Source: Pseudomonas sp. AKS31 (GTDB lineage Bacteria; Pseudomonadota; Gammaproteobacteria; Pseudomonadales; Pseudomonadaceae). From it: DNA of 55,290 nt. The notes below the pieces were generated by a model that had not been told where the DNA came from, did not search any database, and worked only from the letters and a program-made list of their open reading frames with translations. The position numbers were made by a program, and so were the translations under genes. How positions within the stretch are numbered: the first letter of the stretch is position 1; each line of letters starts with the position of its first letter. The DNA lies in NCBI RefSeq assembly GCF_023634765.1, contig NZ_JAMLFX010000005.1:227847-283136 (forward strand), given 5' to 3'. Shown here piece by piece: positions 46,230-55,290 of the stretch.

Positions 46230-47519
46230 GTGAGCAAGTCTCTGCAAGCCATTCGTGGCATGAACGACATCCTGCCCGAGCAGACCCCGCTGTGGCGATA
46301 TTTCGAGGGCACCGTTGCGCGGCTGCTGGATAACTACGGTTACAAGCAGATCCGTATGCCGATCGTTGAATTCACCGAGCTGTTCAAACGCTCGATCGGT
46401 GAAGTGACCGACATCGTCGAAAAAGAGATGTACACCTTCGAAGACCGCAACGGCGACTCCCTGACCCTGCGTCCGGAAGGCACCGCAGCGTGCGTGCGTG
46501 CTGTGCTCGAACACGGCATCACCGGCGGTGGCCAGGTGCAGAAACTCTGGTACATCGGCCCGATGTTCCGCCACGAGCGTCCGCAGAAAGGCCGTTATCG
46601 CCAGTTCCACCAGATCGGTCTGGAAGTCTTCAACCTCGACGGTCCGGACATCGACGCCGAGCTGATCACCATGACCTGGCGCCTGTGGGGCGAGCTGGGC
46701 ATTCGTGATGCGGTCAAGCTCGAACTCAACAGCCTCGGTACCAGCGAGTCCCGTGGTCGCTATCGTGAAGCGCTGGTCGAGTACCTCTCGGCGCACCACG
46801 ACAAACTCGACGAAGACAGCCAGCGTCGCCTGAAAACCAACCCGCTGCGCGTGCTCGACACGAAAAATGCCGACACCCAAGCGGTGCTGGTCGATGCGCC
46901 GAAAATGGCCGATTACCTCGATGACGAATCCCGTGCCCACTTCGAAGGCCTGAAGGCCCGTCTGGATGCCGTCGGCATTCCTTACGTGCTCAACCCGAAA
47001 CTGGTACGTGGCCTCGATTACTACAGCAAAACCGTATTCGAATGGGTCACCGACAAGCTCGGCGCTCAGGGCACTGTCTGCGCGGGCGGCCGATACGACG
47101 GTCTGGTCGAGCAGATGGGCGGCAAGCCGACCACTGGTGTGGGTTTCGCCATGGGCATCGAACGTCTGGTGTTGATGCTCGAAACCCTGGAGCAGATCCC
47201 GGAAGAAATCTCCCGTCAGGTTGATGTCTATCTGTGCGCCTTCGGCGAAGAAGCCGAGTTGGCCGGTCTGGCCCTGGCTGAACGTGTTCGCGATCAACTT
47301 CCAAACCTGCGCCTGCAAGTCAATGCCGGCGCCGGCAGCTTCAAAAGCCAGTTCAAGAAGGCCGACAAGAGCGGTGCGCTGTACGCACTGATCCTCGGCG
47401 ACGACGAAATGGCCCAGCAAGTGGTAGGTTTCAAACCCCTGCGTGGCCAGGGCGAACAACAAAGCATTGCCTGGGACGCGCTCGCCGCTCACCTGGCCAC
47501 CTGCGTCGTGCAGGGTTGA
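46230..47519 (+). CDS. hisS: Histidyl-tRNA synthetase
   Basis: The protein has 429 residues, a class II synthetase. Motif 2 ([23 protein letters not shown], seen as [17 protein letters not shown]) and the histidine-specific segments [15 protein letters not shown] and GGRYDGLV are present. The anticodon-binding domain follows. The start is GTG at 46230, with AAGGAT 8 bases upstream. It lies in the conserved order ispG-hisS-yfgM-bamB-der. Confidence 0.97.
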   Translation: MSKSLQAIRGMNDILPEQTPLWRYFEGTVARLLDNYGYKQIRMPIVEFTELFKRSIGEVTDIVEKEMYTFEDRNGDSLTLRPEGTAACVRAVLEHGITGGGQVQKLWYIGPMFRHERPQKGRYRQFHQIGLEVFNLDGPDIDAELITMTWRLWGELGIRDAVKLELNSLGTSESRGRYREALVEYLSAHHDKLDEDSQRRLKTNPLRVLDTKNADTQAVLVDAPKMADYLDDESRAHFEGLKARLDAVGIPYVLNPKLVRGLDYYSKTVFEWVTDKLGAQGTVCAGGRYDGLVEQMGGKPTTGVGFAMGIERLVLMLETLEQIPEEISRQVDVYLCAFGEEAELAGLALAERVRDQLPNLRLQVNAGAGSFKSQFKKADKSGALYALILGDDEMAQQVVGFKPLRGQGEQQSIAWDALAAHLATCVVQG

Positions 47520-47560
47520 AGCTGTCCAAACAGCCGATTTAGCGATTAAGGAGTATTGGG

Positions 47561-48202
47561 GTGTCGAGTACCGAAGACGAACAGTTGGCGGATTTGAAGG
47601 ACTGGTGGACACGCAACGGCAAACCTCTGGTCACCGGCGGCCTGTTGGCGCTGGTCATCGTGTTCGGCTGGCAGGCATATCACAAATACCAGAGCAACCA
47701 GTCGCAAGGCGCCTCGGTGCTCTATCAGCAACTGCTGGAAACCACGCTGACGCCTGACGGCAAGCCTGATGCGGCCCGCGTTGCGGATCTGGCCGGCAAG
47801 CTCAACAGCGAGTTCGGCGGTTCTGCCTACGCGCAGTACGGCAGCCTGTTCGTGGCCAAAGTGGCGGTCGACAGCGGCAAGCTGGATGACGCCGCGACCG
47901 AACTCAAAGCCATTGTCGACAAACCGGCCAACCCGGCGCTGGGCGAAATCGCCCGTCAGCGTCTGGCGCAGGTGCTCGGCGCGCAGAACAAGGCTGAAGA
48001 TGCCCTGAAACTGCTCGACGGCGATGCCGACAAAGCGTTCCTGGCCACTCGCGAAGAACTCAAGGGCGACCTGCTGGTGCAGCTGGGCCGTACCGATGAC
48101 GCAAACAAGGCGTATCAAAAAGCCAAGGCGGCACTGTCGGATGAAGCGGCGGTCGGTGGCCTTCAAATCAAGCTCGACGACCTGGCCAAAGGGGATGCGT
48201 GA
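47561..48202 (+). CDS. yfgM: YfgM-like ancillary SecYEG translocon subunit
   Basis: The protein has 213 residues. One membrane helix (LVTGGLLALVIVFGWQAYH) is followed by a periplasmic TPR-like domain (GKLDDAATELKAIVDKPANP). YfgM associates with the SecYEG translocon and PpiD. The start is GTG at 47561, with AAGGAG 8 bases upstream. The stop (TGA, 48200-48202) is just before the bamB GTG start at 48204. Confidence 0.92.
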   Translation: MSSTEDEQLADLKDWWTRNGKPLVTGGLLALVIVFGWQAYHKYQSNQSQGASVLYQQLLETTLTPDGKPDAARVADLAGKLNSEFGGSAYAQYGSLFVAKVAVDSGKLDDAATELKAIVDKPANPALGEIARQRLAQVLGAQNKAEDALKLLDGDADKAFLATREELKGDLLVQLGRTDDANKAYQKAKAALSDEAAVGGLQIKLDDLAKGDA

Positions 48203-48203
48203 C

Positions 48204-49346
48204 GTGATCCGTTGGAAGCATGCAGCATTGCTGGCTCTGGCCCTTCTGGCCGCGGGTTGCAGCAGCAACAGCAAGAAAGAATTGCCACCGGCTGAACTGA
48301 CCGACTTCAAAGAAGAAGTGGTTCTGCACAAGCAGTGGAGTCGTTCGATCGGTGACGGTCAGGGCGAAACCTACAACATGCTCGTACCGGCGATCGACGG
48401 TGACACCATCTACGCCGCTGATGTGACCGGCGTGGTAATGGCCATGGATCGCAGCAATGGCGACGTGAAGTGGAAGCAGGATCTTGATCTGCCTGTCTCC
48501 GGCGCTGTTGGCGTGGGTTACGGTCTGGTTCTGATCGGTACGCTGCGTGGCGAAGTCGTCGCTCTGGACACCAGCAATGGTGAAGAGAAGTGGCGTGCTC
48601 GTGTAAACAGCGAAGTTCTCGCGCCGCCGGCCAACAACGGTGACGTGGTAGTGGTACAGACTCAGGACGATCGTCTGATCGGTCTGGATGCTTCCACCGG
48701 TACCCAGCGCTGGGTGTATGACAGCACGCCAGCCGTACTGACCCTGCGTGGCACCAGTGCTCCGCTCGTGACCAACCGCCTCGCGGTGGCTGGCCTGTCG
48801 ACCGGTAAAGTGGTCGCTCTGGATATTTCCAACGGCGTGCCGGTGTGGGAACAACGGATTGCGATCCCGCAAGGCCGTTCGGAACTGGAGCGCGTGGTGG
48901 ACATCGACGGCGGTCTGCTGTTGTCCGGCGGGACGCTGTACGTCGCCAGCTACCAGGGTCGCGTTGCGGCACTGGATCTGGAAAGCGGTCGTCAACTCTG
49001 GCAGCGCGATGCGTCGAGCTACGCCGGTATTGCTCAGGGTTTCGGCAGCGTTTACGTGAGCCTGTCCTCGGGCACTGTTGAAGGCGTCGACGAGCGTTCC
49101 ACCACAGCACTGTGGAGCAACGACTCGCTGGCTCGCCGTCAACTGTCGGCTCCGGAAGTGTTCTCCAGCTATGTTGCAGTGGGTGACCTGGAAGGTTATC
49201 TGCACCTGCTGAGTCAGGTTGACGGTCGTTTCGTCGGCCGTGAGCGCATCGACAGCGACGGCCTGCGTGCCCGTCCGCTGGTGGTGGGTGACACGATTTA
49301 TGTCTATGGCAACAGCGGCAAACTGGAAGCCCTGACCATCAAGTAA
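48204..49346 (+). CDS. bamB: Outer membrane protein assembly factor BamB
   Basis: The lipoprotein has 380 residues. The signal ends in LLAAGC (lipobox). Repeated PQQ/WD-like blades follow, with the recurring pattern V-x-A-L-D-x-S-N-G-x-x-W (VVALDTSNGEEKW, VIGLDASTGTQRW). It supports outer-membrane beta-barrel folding in the Bam complex. GTG at 48204 is preferred since AAGGGG lies 9 bases upstream. ATG at 48195 overlapping yfgM is the alternative. A terminator-like hairpin separates it from der. Confidence 0.94.
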   Translation: MIRWKHAALLALALLAAGCSSNSKKELPPAELTDFKEEVVLHKQWSRSIGDGQGETYNMLVPAIDGDTIYAADVTGVVMAMDRSNGDVKWKQDLDLPVSGAVGVGYGLVLIGTLRGEVVALDTSNGEEKWRARVNSEVLAPPANNGDVVVVQTQDDRLIGLDASTGTQRWVYDSTPAVLTLRGTSAPLVTNRLAVAGLSTGKVVALDISNGVPVWEQRIAIPQGRSELERVVDIDGGLLLSGGTLYVASYQGRVAALDLESGRQLWQRDASSYAGIAQGFGSVYVSLSSGTVEGVDERSTTALWSNDSLARRQLSAPEVFSSYVAVGDLEGYLHLLSQVDGRFVGRERIDSDGLRARPLVVGDTIYVYGNSGKLEALTIK

Positions 49347-49429
49347 CAACTATGCTTGGGGATAACACCCCAGGCAGCTTCACTTGTGGAAGTGGACCTG
49401 TTCACTTCCGCAGTGTTGCCCCGAGCACC

Positions 49430-49461
49430 AGCCGCTGCCTCGCAGCGGCTTTTGTATTTTC
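49430..49461 (+). terminator. Intrinsic terminator between bamB and der
   Basis: GCCGCTGC and GCAGCGGC form an 8-bp stem with a CTC loop, followed by TTTTGTATTTT. It may end or attenuate the message before der. Confidence 0.75.
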
Positions 49462-49485
49462 TGAAATAACGAAGTGGAGAGCCGC

Positions 49486-50955
49486 ATGGTTCCCGTAATC
49501 GCCCTGGTGGGCCGACCGAACGTCGGCAAGTCCACCTTGTTCAACCGCCTGACCAGGACTCGTGACGCCATCGTCGGCGACTTGTCCGGTCTGACCCGTG
49601 ATCGCCAGTACGGTGAGGCCAAGTGGCAAGGGCGTTCCTACATTCTGGTCGACACCGGCGGTATCTCCGGTGACGAGCATGGTATGGACGAAAAAATGGC
49701 TGAGCAGTCGCTGCTGGCCATTGAAGAAGCGGATGTTGTGCTGTTCCTGGTAGATGCCAAGGCCGGTTTCACCGCCGCCGACCAGATGATCGCCGAACAC
49801 CTGCGCAAGCGTAACAAGCGTTCTCACGTGGTCGCCAACAAGGTCGACAACATCGACCCGGAAATGGCCCGCGCTGAATTCGCTCCGCTGGGCATGGGCC
49901 ACGCGATCCCGATCGCCGGTGCCCACGGTCGCGGTATCACCCAGTTGCTGGAAATCGCCCTGGGTGATTTCCCCAGAGACGAAGAAGAGCCGGAAGAAGG
50001 CGAGGAAGAGATCGTTGCCGAAGGCGAGGAAGCCAAGCGCATTCCTGGCCCGAGCGAAAAAGACGGGATCAAGATCGCCATCATCGGCCGTCCGAACGTC
50101 GGCAAGTCGACCCTGGTCAACCGCATGCTCGGTGAAGATCGGGTTATCGTCTATGACCAGCCCGGCACCACCCGCGACAGTATCTACATCCCGTTCGAGC
50201 GGAATGAAGAGAAGTACACGCTGATCGACACCGCCGGTGTGCGCAAGCGCGGCAAGATCCACGAAGAAGTCGAAAAATTCTCCGTGGTCAAAACCCTGCA
50301 GGCGATCAAAGACGCCAACGTGGTGATCTTCGTGATGGACGCCCGCGAAGGCGTGGTCGATCACGACCTCAACCTGCTGGGCTTCGCGATCGAATCCGGT
50401 CGTGCACTGGTGATCGCGATCAACAAGTGGGACGGCATGACGCCGAGCGAGCGCGACTTCGTCAAGGTCGAGCTGCAACGTCGGCTGTTCTTCGTTGACT
50501 ACGCCGACATCCACTTCATCTCGGCCCTGCACGGCACTGGCGTGGGTAACCTCTACGCGTCCGTACAGAACTCGTTCAAATCGGCGGTCACCCGCTGGCC
50601 GACCAACCGTCTGACCCAGATTCTGGAAGATGCGGTGGGCGAGCACGCGCCACCGATGGTCAACAACCGCCGGATCAAGCTGCGTTACGCTCACTTGGGT
50701 GGTGCGAACCCGCCGATCATCGTGATCCACGGTAACCAGATCGAGAAAGTGCCGAAGTCGTACGTGCGCTATCTGGAAAACACTTACCGTCGTGTGCTGA
50801 AGCTGGTCGGTACGCCGATCCGCATCGAGTTCAAGGGCGGCGAGAACCCGTACGAAGGCAACAAGAACACGCTGACCGACCGCCAGGTCAACAAGAAGCG
50901 TCGCTTGATGTCGCACAACAAGAAAGCCAGCAAGAAGCGCCGCGACAAGAAGTGA
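49486..50955 (+). CDS. der: Ribosome biogenesis GTPase Der (EngA)
   Basis: The protein has 489 residues. Two GTPase domains are visible, each with GRPNVGKST (residues about 9 and 204), DTGG or DTAG and NKVD or NKWD motifs. They are followed by a KH-like C-terminal domain (PNRL to [13 protein letters not shown]). An acidic linker lies between the two G domains ([18 protein letters not shown]). It helps 50S ribosome assembly. ATG at 49486 is chosen (GGAGA 5 bases upstream), rather than the in-frame GTG at 49474. Confidence 0.97.
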   Translation: MVPVIALVGRPNVGKSTLFNRLTRTRDAIVGDLSGLTRDRQYGEAKWQGRSYILVDTGGISGDEHGMDEKMAEQSLLAIEEADVVLFLVDAKAGFTAADQMIAEHLRKRNKRSHVVANKVDNIDPEMARAEFAPLGMGHAIPIAGAHGRGITQLLEIALGDFPRDEEEPEEGEEEIVAEGEEAKRIPGPSEKDGIKIAIIGRPNVGKSTLVNRMLGEDRVIVYDQPGTTRDSIYIPFERNEEKYTLIDTAGVRKRGKIHEEVEKFSVVKTLQAIKDANVVIFVMDAREGVVDHDLNLLGFAIESGRALVIAINKWDGMTPSERDFVKVELQRRLFFVDYADIHFISALHGTGVGNLYASVQNSFKSAVTRWPTNRLTQILEDAVGEHAPPMVNNRRIKLRYAHLGGANPPIIVIHGNQIEKVPKSYVRYLENTYRRVLKLVGTPIRIEFKGGENPYEGNKNTLTDRQVNKKRRLMSHNKKASKKRRDKK

Positions 50956-50967
50956 TTTATCACTTCG

Positions 50968-51050
50968 TGTAGGAGCTGCCGCAGGCTGCGATCTTTTGAT
51001 TTTGCTTCAAAGACAAGATCAAAGGATCGCAGCCTTCGGCAGCTCCTACA
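50968..51050. repeat. REP palindrome pair (GGAGCTGCCGAAGGCTGCGA type)
   Basis: TGTAGGAGCTGCCGCAGGCT and ATCGCAGCCTTCGGCAGCTC are inverted copies, one base different, just after the der stop. Confidence 0.88.
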
Positions 51051-51067
51051 TGGGTTCGGCGATAAGA

Positions 51068-51095
51068 AGGGCGCTCACCAGAGCGCCCTTTTTTT
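51068..51095 (+). terminator. Intrinsic terminator of der
   Basis: AGGGCGCTC and GAGCGCCCT form a 9-bp stem with an ACCA loop, followed by T7. Confidence 0.93.
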
Positions 51096-51169
51096 ATGGG
51101 CGCCGGATGGGCTATCCTCGGGCTCTCCCGCGCCGTCGTCAGAGCCGGGTGTTGAGCAGGGAACCCCCG

Positions 51170-52318
51170 ATGATCACCAGTAAGCTGCCGAATGTCGGCA
51201 TCACTATTTTCACGCAGATGTCTCAGCTCGCGGCGCAAACCGGAGCGATCAACCTGTCCCAGGGTTTTCCTGACTTCGACGGCCCACAGTCCCTGCGTGA
51301 CGCGGTCGCTCGGCACATCGCCAGTGGTCATAACCAGTATTCACCGATGACCGGCCTGCCGGCCTTGCGCGAGCAGATTGCGGCGAAAATCGCTCGTAGT
51401 TACGGCGTCAACGTCGATGCTGATAACGAAGTGACCGTAACCCCGGGCGCAACCCAGGCGATCTTCTGTGCGATTCAGGCGGTTATCCACAGCGGCGACG
51501 AAGTCATCGTGTTTGATCCGTGCTACGACAGCTACGAACCGGCGACGGAGTTGGCGGGCGGTCGTTGCGTGCATGTGCAGCTGAACCCGGACGACTTCTC
51601 CATCGATTTCGACCAGCTCGCCGCGGCCCTGAGCCCGCGCACGAAAATGATCGTCATCAACACCCCGCACAACCCGAGCGGCGCGCTGATCAGTCGTGCC
51701 GAGCTTGATCAACTGGCAGAGTTGATCCGTGGTCGCGACATCTACCTGATCAGCGACGAAGTCTACGAACACCTGGTATTCGACGGCGTGCCGCATGTCA
51801 GCGTGCTGGCCCATGAAGAGCTGTATCAGCGCGCCTTCGTGGTCAGCTCGTTCGGCAAGACCTATCACGTCACCGGCTGGAAAACCGGTTACGTCGTCGC
51901 GCCCCCCGCGCTGACTACCGAACTGCGCAAGGTGCACCAGTACGTCAGTTTCTGCGGCGTCACGCCGTTGCAGTACGCGCTGGCCGATTACATGGTCGAG
52001 CACCCGGAACACGTCGAAGAACTGCCGGGGTTCTATCAGGCCAAGCGCGATCTGTTCTGCGATCTGCTGGCGCCGTCGCGCTTCAGTTTTACCCGGGTCA
52101 CCGGCACCTATTTCCAACTGGTCGATTACTCGCAGATTCGCCCTGATCTCAATGACGTCGAGATGGCCATGTGGATGACCCGCGAACACGGCGTGGCGAG
52201 TATCCCGGTGTCGGTGTTCTACCAGAACCCACCGCAAGGCCAGCGCCTGGTGCGCCTGTGCTTTGCCAAACGCGAGGAGACGCTGCGCGAAGCAGCGGCA
52301 AAACTATGCGTGATTTGA
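51170..52318 (+). CDS. Methionine/glutamine-type aminotransferase (YbdL-like)
   Basis: The protein has 382 residues, a class I PLP aminotransferase very like E. coli YbdL: LSQGFPDFDGP, NQYSPMTGLPALR and VNTPHNPSGAL-type NTPHNPSG. The PLP lysine is K230 (SSFGKTYHVTGWK). Enzymes of this kind transaminate 4-methylthio-2-oxobutyrate with glutamine, regenerating methionine. ATG at 51170 is chosen over an upstream frame that runs through the REP element. It overlaps the next gene by 13 bases; that gene would remove the ketoglutaramate formed. Confidence 0.9.
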   Translation: MITSKLPNVGITIFTQMSQLAAQTGAINLSQGFPDFDGPQSLRDAVARHIASGHNQYSPMTGLPALREQIAAKIARSYGVNVDADNEVTVTPGATQAIFCAIQAVIHSGDEVIVFDPCYDSYEPATELAGGRCVHVQLNPDDFSIDFDQLAAALSPRTKMIVINTPHNPSGALISRAELDQLAELIRGRDIYLISDEVYEHLVFDGVPHVSVLAHEELYQRAFVVSSFGKTYHVTGWKTGYVVAPPALTTELRKVHQYVSFCGVTPLQYALADYMVEHPEHVEELPGFYQAKRDLFCDLLAPSRFSFTRVTGTYFQLVDYSQIRPDLNDVEMAMWMTREHGVASIPVSVFYQNPPQGQRLVRLCFAKREETLREAAAKLCVI

Positions 52319-53097
52319 GTGCGTTGCCCGATCTGAATCTTGCGCTGATCCAGACCAGCCTGGCCTGGCATGACCGCCAGGCCAACTTTGAGCATTTCGA
52401 GGTGTTGCTGGAGCAGGCCCAGGGGGCGGATTTAATCATCCTGCCGGAAATGTTCACCACCGGATTCTCCATGGAGTCCGAAACCCTCGCCGAAGCCGAG
52501 AATGGCCCGACCAGCAAATGGTTGCGGGTTCAGGCGGCGAAGCTCAATGCAGTGATTACCGGCAGCGTGATCATTCAGGCCGCCGACGGCAGCCATCGCA
52601 ACCGCCTGCTGTGGGCGCGGCCGGACGGCGAAGTGCTGCATTACGACAAGCGTCACCTGTTCCGCATGGCCGGTGAGCACAACCACTACACACCCGGCGA
52701 GCGTCAGGTGCAGTTCGAACTCAAGGGCTGGCGGATTCGCCCGCTGATCTGCTACGACCTGCGTTTCCCCGTGTGGAGCCGCGATGCCCAGGACACCGAT
52801 CTGCTGCTGTACACCGCCAACTGGCCGGGTGCGCGGCGTCTGCACTGGAATCGCCTGTTGCCGGCACGCGCTATCGAAAACCTTTGCTATGTGGCGGCGG
52901 TGAATCGCGTCGGCACCGATGGCAAGGGCTTCGCTTACACCGGTGACAGTCAGGTGCTGGATTTCCAGGGTGAAACCTTGCTGGCGGCGGGGGAGGCGGA
53001 CGGCGTGTTCAAGGTGGTTCTGGAAGCCGCACCATTGGCGGCTTATCGTGAACGCTTTCCAGCGAATCTGGATGCCGACACATTTGAGTTCACCTGA
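52306..53097 (+). CDS. Omega-amidase (nitrilase superfamily, YafV-like)
   Basis: The protein has 263 residues. The catalytic triad of nitrilases is present: E48 (LPEMFTTGF), K115 (HYDKRHLF) and C149 (ICYDLRFPVW). It hydrolyses 2-oxoglutaramate to 2-oxoglutarate and ammonia, the closing step after glutamine transamination. The ATG lies 13 bases inside the end of the aminotransferase gene, so the two are co-translated. A REP pair follows. Confidence 0.88.
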   Translation: MRDLSALPDLNLALIQTSLAWHDRQANFEHFEVLLEQAQGADLIILPEMFTTGFSMESETLAEAENGPTSKWLRVQAAKLNAVITGSVIIQAADGSHRNRLLWARPDGEVLHYDKRHLFRMAGEHNHYTPGERQVQFELKGWRIRPLICYDLRFPVWSRDAQDTDLLLYTANWPGARRLHWNRLLPARAIENLCYVAAVNRVGTDGKGFAYTGDSQVLDFQGETLLAAGEADGVFKVVLEAAPLAAYRERFPANLDADTFEFT

Positions 53098-53102
53098 AAA
53101 GC

Positions 53103-53180
53103 AAAAGATCGCAGCCTTCGGCAGCTCCTACATGGCGTACGACATCACAATGTAGGAGCTGCCGAAGGCTGCGATCTTTT
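53103..53180. repeat. REP palindrome pair (GGAGCTGCCGAAGGCTGCGA type)
   Basis: Perfect 30-base arms at 53103-53132 and 53151-53180 flank an 18-base centre. The arms are identical to those at 3961-4036. Confidence 0.92.
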
Positions 53181-53190
53181 GATCTTCAAC

Positions 53191-53226
53191 AAAAAGGCCC
53201 CGGAGTTCGCACTCCGGGGCCTTTTG
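53191..53226. terminator. Bidirectional terminator between the omega-amidase gene and leuA
   Basis: AAGGCCCCGGAGT and ACTCCGGGGCCTT form a 13-bp stem with a TCGC loop. A and T runs on both sides let it serve both convergent units. Confidence 0.95.
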
Positions 53227-53241
53227 CATTTCAGCGATCGA

Positions 53242-54921
53242 TTACGCCGCTTTCGCCTCAGGCTGGCTCAGCGAGCGGTTCAGCGCGCTGAACAGCGCCT
53301 TGAAGCTGGCAGTGGTGATGTTTTCATCGATGCCCACACCGTGTACCGCACGTTCGCCGTTCACCCGCAGTTCGATGTAAGCCGCTGCTTTGGCGTTGGT
53401 GCCCGCGCCGATCGCGTGTTCGTTGTAGTCCATGATCTCCACCGGAATCGGCAGGCCGGCGACCAGTGCTTCCAGCGCACCGTTGCCCTTGCCACGCCAG
53501 TGCAGGTTGGTTTCGCCCTGACCTTTGCTCGCCACTTCCACTTCGACGGCGCTGTTGCCGTTTTCTTCCTGCAGGCGATGGCTGACCAGCGCATACGGGG
53601 TGTTGGCTTGCAGGTATTCGCTGATCAACAGTGAGTGGATCTGCTTGGCGGTCATCTCCAGACCCAAACGGTCGGTCTCACGCTGCACGACCTGGCTGAA
53701 TTCGATCTGCATGCGACGTGGCAGGCTGATGCCGTATTCCTGCTCCAGCAAGTAAGCGATGCCGCCCTTGCCCGACTGGCTGTTGACGCGAATCACCGCC
53801 TCGTAGCTGCGACCGATATCGGCCGGGTCGATCGGCAAGTACGGCACTTCCCACAGGGTGTCCGGTTTCTGCTGGGAGAAGCCCTTGCGGATCGCATCCT
53901 GGTGCGAGCCGGAGAACGCGGTGTGCACCAGGTCGCCAACGTACGGGTGACGCGGGTGAACCTGAATCTGGTTGCACTCCTCGACCACTTTGCGCACGCC
54001 GTCGATGTCGGAGAAGTCCAGCTGCGGGTCGAGACCCTGGGTGTACATGTTCAGTGCGACGGTGACGAGGTCGACGTTACCGGTACGCTCGCCGTTGCCG
54101 AACAGGCAGCCTTCGACGCGATCCGCGCCGGCCATCAGGCCCAGCTCGGTAGCGGCGACGCCGGTACCACGGTCGTTGTGGGTGTGCAGGCTGATGATCA
54201 CGCTGTCACGACGGTTGATGTTGCGCCCGAACCACTCGATCTGGTCGGCGTAGACGTTCGGCGTCGCGCATTCAACGGTGGCGGGCAGGTTGAGGATCAT
54301 CTTGTGCTCAGGCGTCGGGTTCCACACCTCGATCACCGCGTCACAGACTTCCTTGGCGAATTCCAGTTCGGTGGCGCTGAAGGTTTCCGGCGAGTATTCG
54401 AAGGTCCACTCGGTGTCTGGCTGCATCGCTGCGTACTTGACGAACAGCTTGGCGGCGTTGACCGCGATGGCCTTGATGCCGTCCTTGTCCTGGTTGAAGA
54501 CAATGCGACGGAAAGAAGGCGAAGTGGCGTTGTACAGGTGAACGATGGCTTTCTTCGCTCCGCGCAGGGATTCGAAGGTGCGCTCGATCAAGTCTTCACG
54601 GCCCTGGGTCAGCACCTGAATGGTGGTGTCGTCCGGGATGTGGCCTTCTTCGATCAGCGTACGCACGAAGTCGAAGTCGGTTTGCGAAGCAGCCGGGAAC
54701 GACGCTTCGATTTCCTTCACGCCCACCTGCACCAGGGTCTTCCAGAAGCGCAGCTTTTTCGCCGCGTCCATCGGCTCGATCAGCGACTGGTTGCCGTCAC
54801 GCAGGTCGGAGCTGCACCAGATCGGCGCGGCGTCGATGGTTTTCGACGGCCAGGTACGATCCGGCAGGTTGATGACGGGAAACGCGCGGTATTTCGAAGA
54901 CGGATCTTTGAGCATGCTCAT
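53242..54921 (-). CDS. leuA: 2-isopropylmalate synthase
   Basis: The enzyme has 559 residues, the long type found in Pseudomonas. It joins 2-oxoisovalerate and acetyl-CoA in the first step of leucine synthesis. The metal and substrate site is visible ([19 protein letters not shown], and the segment [17 protein letters not shown] with the HxH pair). The C-terminal regulatory domain ends with [22 protein letters not shown]. The start at 54921 (product [14 protein letters not shown]) is chosen; the frame extends to 55041 without a ribosome binding site. Confidence 0.95.
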   Translation of the reverse strand: MSMLKDPSSKYRAFPVINLPDRTWPSKTIDAAPIWCSSDLRDGNQSLIEPMDAAKKLRFWKTLVQVGVKEIEASFPAASQTDFDFVRTLIEEGHIPDDTTIQVLTQGREDLIERTFESLRGAKKAIVHLYNATSPSFRRIVFNQDKDGIKAIAVNAAKLFVKYAAMQPDTEWTFEYSPETFSATELEFAKEVCDAVIEVWNPTPEHKMILNLPATVECATPNVYADQIEWFGRNINRRDSVIISLHTHNDRGTGVAATELGLMAGADRVEGCLFGNGERTGNVDLVTVALNMYTQGLDPQLDFSDIDGVRKVVEECNQIQVHPRHPYVGDLVHTAFSGSHQDAIRKGFSQQKPDTLWEVPYLPIDPADIGRSYEAVIRVNSQSGKGGIAYLLEQEYGISLPRRMQIEFSQVVQRETDRLGLEMTAKQIHSLLISEYLQANTPYALVSHRLQEENGNSAVEVEVASKGQGETNLHWRGKGNGALEALVAGLPIPVEIMDYNEHAIGAGTNAKAAAYIELRVNGERAVHGVGIDENITTASFKALFSALNRSLSQPEAKAA

Positions 54922-55290
54922 CGGGAAATTCCTTATTGTCTGGGCCGAAAAGAGGCGGCCTGCCGGTGTTACGAATGTTCTTGGAAAAGCGTGGGACGAG
55001 GCGCAGCGATTCAGCCTGGCAGTCGTGCGCTGACGAGGCACAGGCTGCGGTGCTGGCGAAGCTGAATGAGGGTGTGAGAGGTTTTCATGCCTTCAACCCT
55101 AACCGCGAGGGGAGAGGATGGCAAGCAGTCGGAAAAAATTGAGAGGAATACTCGGAAAGCGGGTTTTTGCGGGATTTTATTGCGCTGGAGATCGCTGATC
55201 GTTGTGATGTTTGCGCAAGGTTTGATTGGGGCGCAATCGAGGTTTATAGCAATTCAGTAAGTATTGATGTGCTGTACAGGCCGCCTTCGC
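54922..55290. other. Region upstream of leuA, no gene recognised
   Basis: About 370 bases to the window edge. No coding frame is supported. On the minus strand, GGCCGCCTCTTTTCGGCC just before leuA can form a small hairpin, but no leucine-rich leader peptide is visible. The last 100 bases are more AT-rich, as a promoter region would be. Confidence 0.5.

Noticed and set aside
45753..47612. Long minus-strand frame across ispG and hisS
   Set aside because: Shadow of two certain genes; no start signal or domain.
54922..55041. Leucine leader peptide (attenuator) before leuA
   Set aside because: No short frame with consecutive leucine codons and no terminator/antiterminator pair was seen.
53635..55065. 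Long frame opposite leuA
   Set aside because: Antisense shadow of leuA; the product is rich in His/Gln/Val without motifs, typical of high-GC complementary frames.

Overview
The window is a GC-rich chromosomal segment from a Pseudomonas of the P. fluorescens group. Evidence for this is a complete cyoABCDE operon, the gene order queA-tgt-yajC-secD-secF and iscRSUA-hscBA-fdx-iscX-ndk-rlmN-pilW-rodZ-ispG-hisS-yfgM-bamB-der, and many intergenic REP palindromes of the two types common in these genomes (cores GGAGCTGCCGAAGGCTGCGA and CGAGCAGGCTCGCTCCCAC). No gene is visibly cut by a window edge. I see no prophage, insertion sequence or CRISPR array.

Left part (1-26.6 kb) is a mosaic of short transcription units. 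It opens with a DUF6124 gene behind a structured leader that looks like a C4-type antisense RNA. Next comes a winged-helix/nucleotidyltransferase plus HEPN pair behind two palindromic operators. Then follow small orphan genes, a chemotaxis coupling protein (CheV) with a GNAT enzyme, and a divergent nitric-oxide detoxification unit: norR and hmp, with three NorR-type sites and a sigma-54-like promoter. After dsbB lies a gap of about 0.75 kb and then cyoABCDE, the cytochrome bo3 ubiquinol oxidase with its heme O synthase. Further on are a RidA-superfamily protein, a LysR regulator divergent from an ArgD-like aminotransferase, a PhoD-like phosphatase, and a cluster of orphan genes (22.7-26.5 kb) that stops at a tRNA-Leu(CAA).

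Middle part (26.9-36 kb) holds housekeeping genes: queuosine synthesis (queA, tgt), the Sec accessory complex (yajC, secD, secF), a glycine-zipper envelope protein, suhB divergent from trmJ, and cysE.

Right part (36-55 kb) is an Fe-S cluster assembly operon under IscR control, with two tandem type-1-like IscR sites. It is followed by ndk, rlmN, pilW, rodZ, ispG (itself an Fe-S enzyme), hisS, yfgM, bamB and der. Then come a methionine/glutamine transaminase and omega-amidase pair, and leuA on the opposite strand.

The most unusual parts are regulatory or architectural. They are the C4-like leader, whose loops are complementary to the DUF6124 ribosome binding site region; the wHTH-MNT/HEPN module with its double operator; a dispersed element of about 180 bp with terminal inverted repeats, present in two opposite-facing copies; a ndk -10 box nested inside the upstream terminator loop; and a tandem pair of small membrane-protein paralogs. 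All homology statements come from recognising sequence features by eye; no database search was run.
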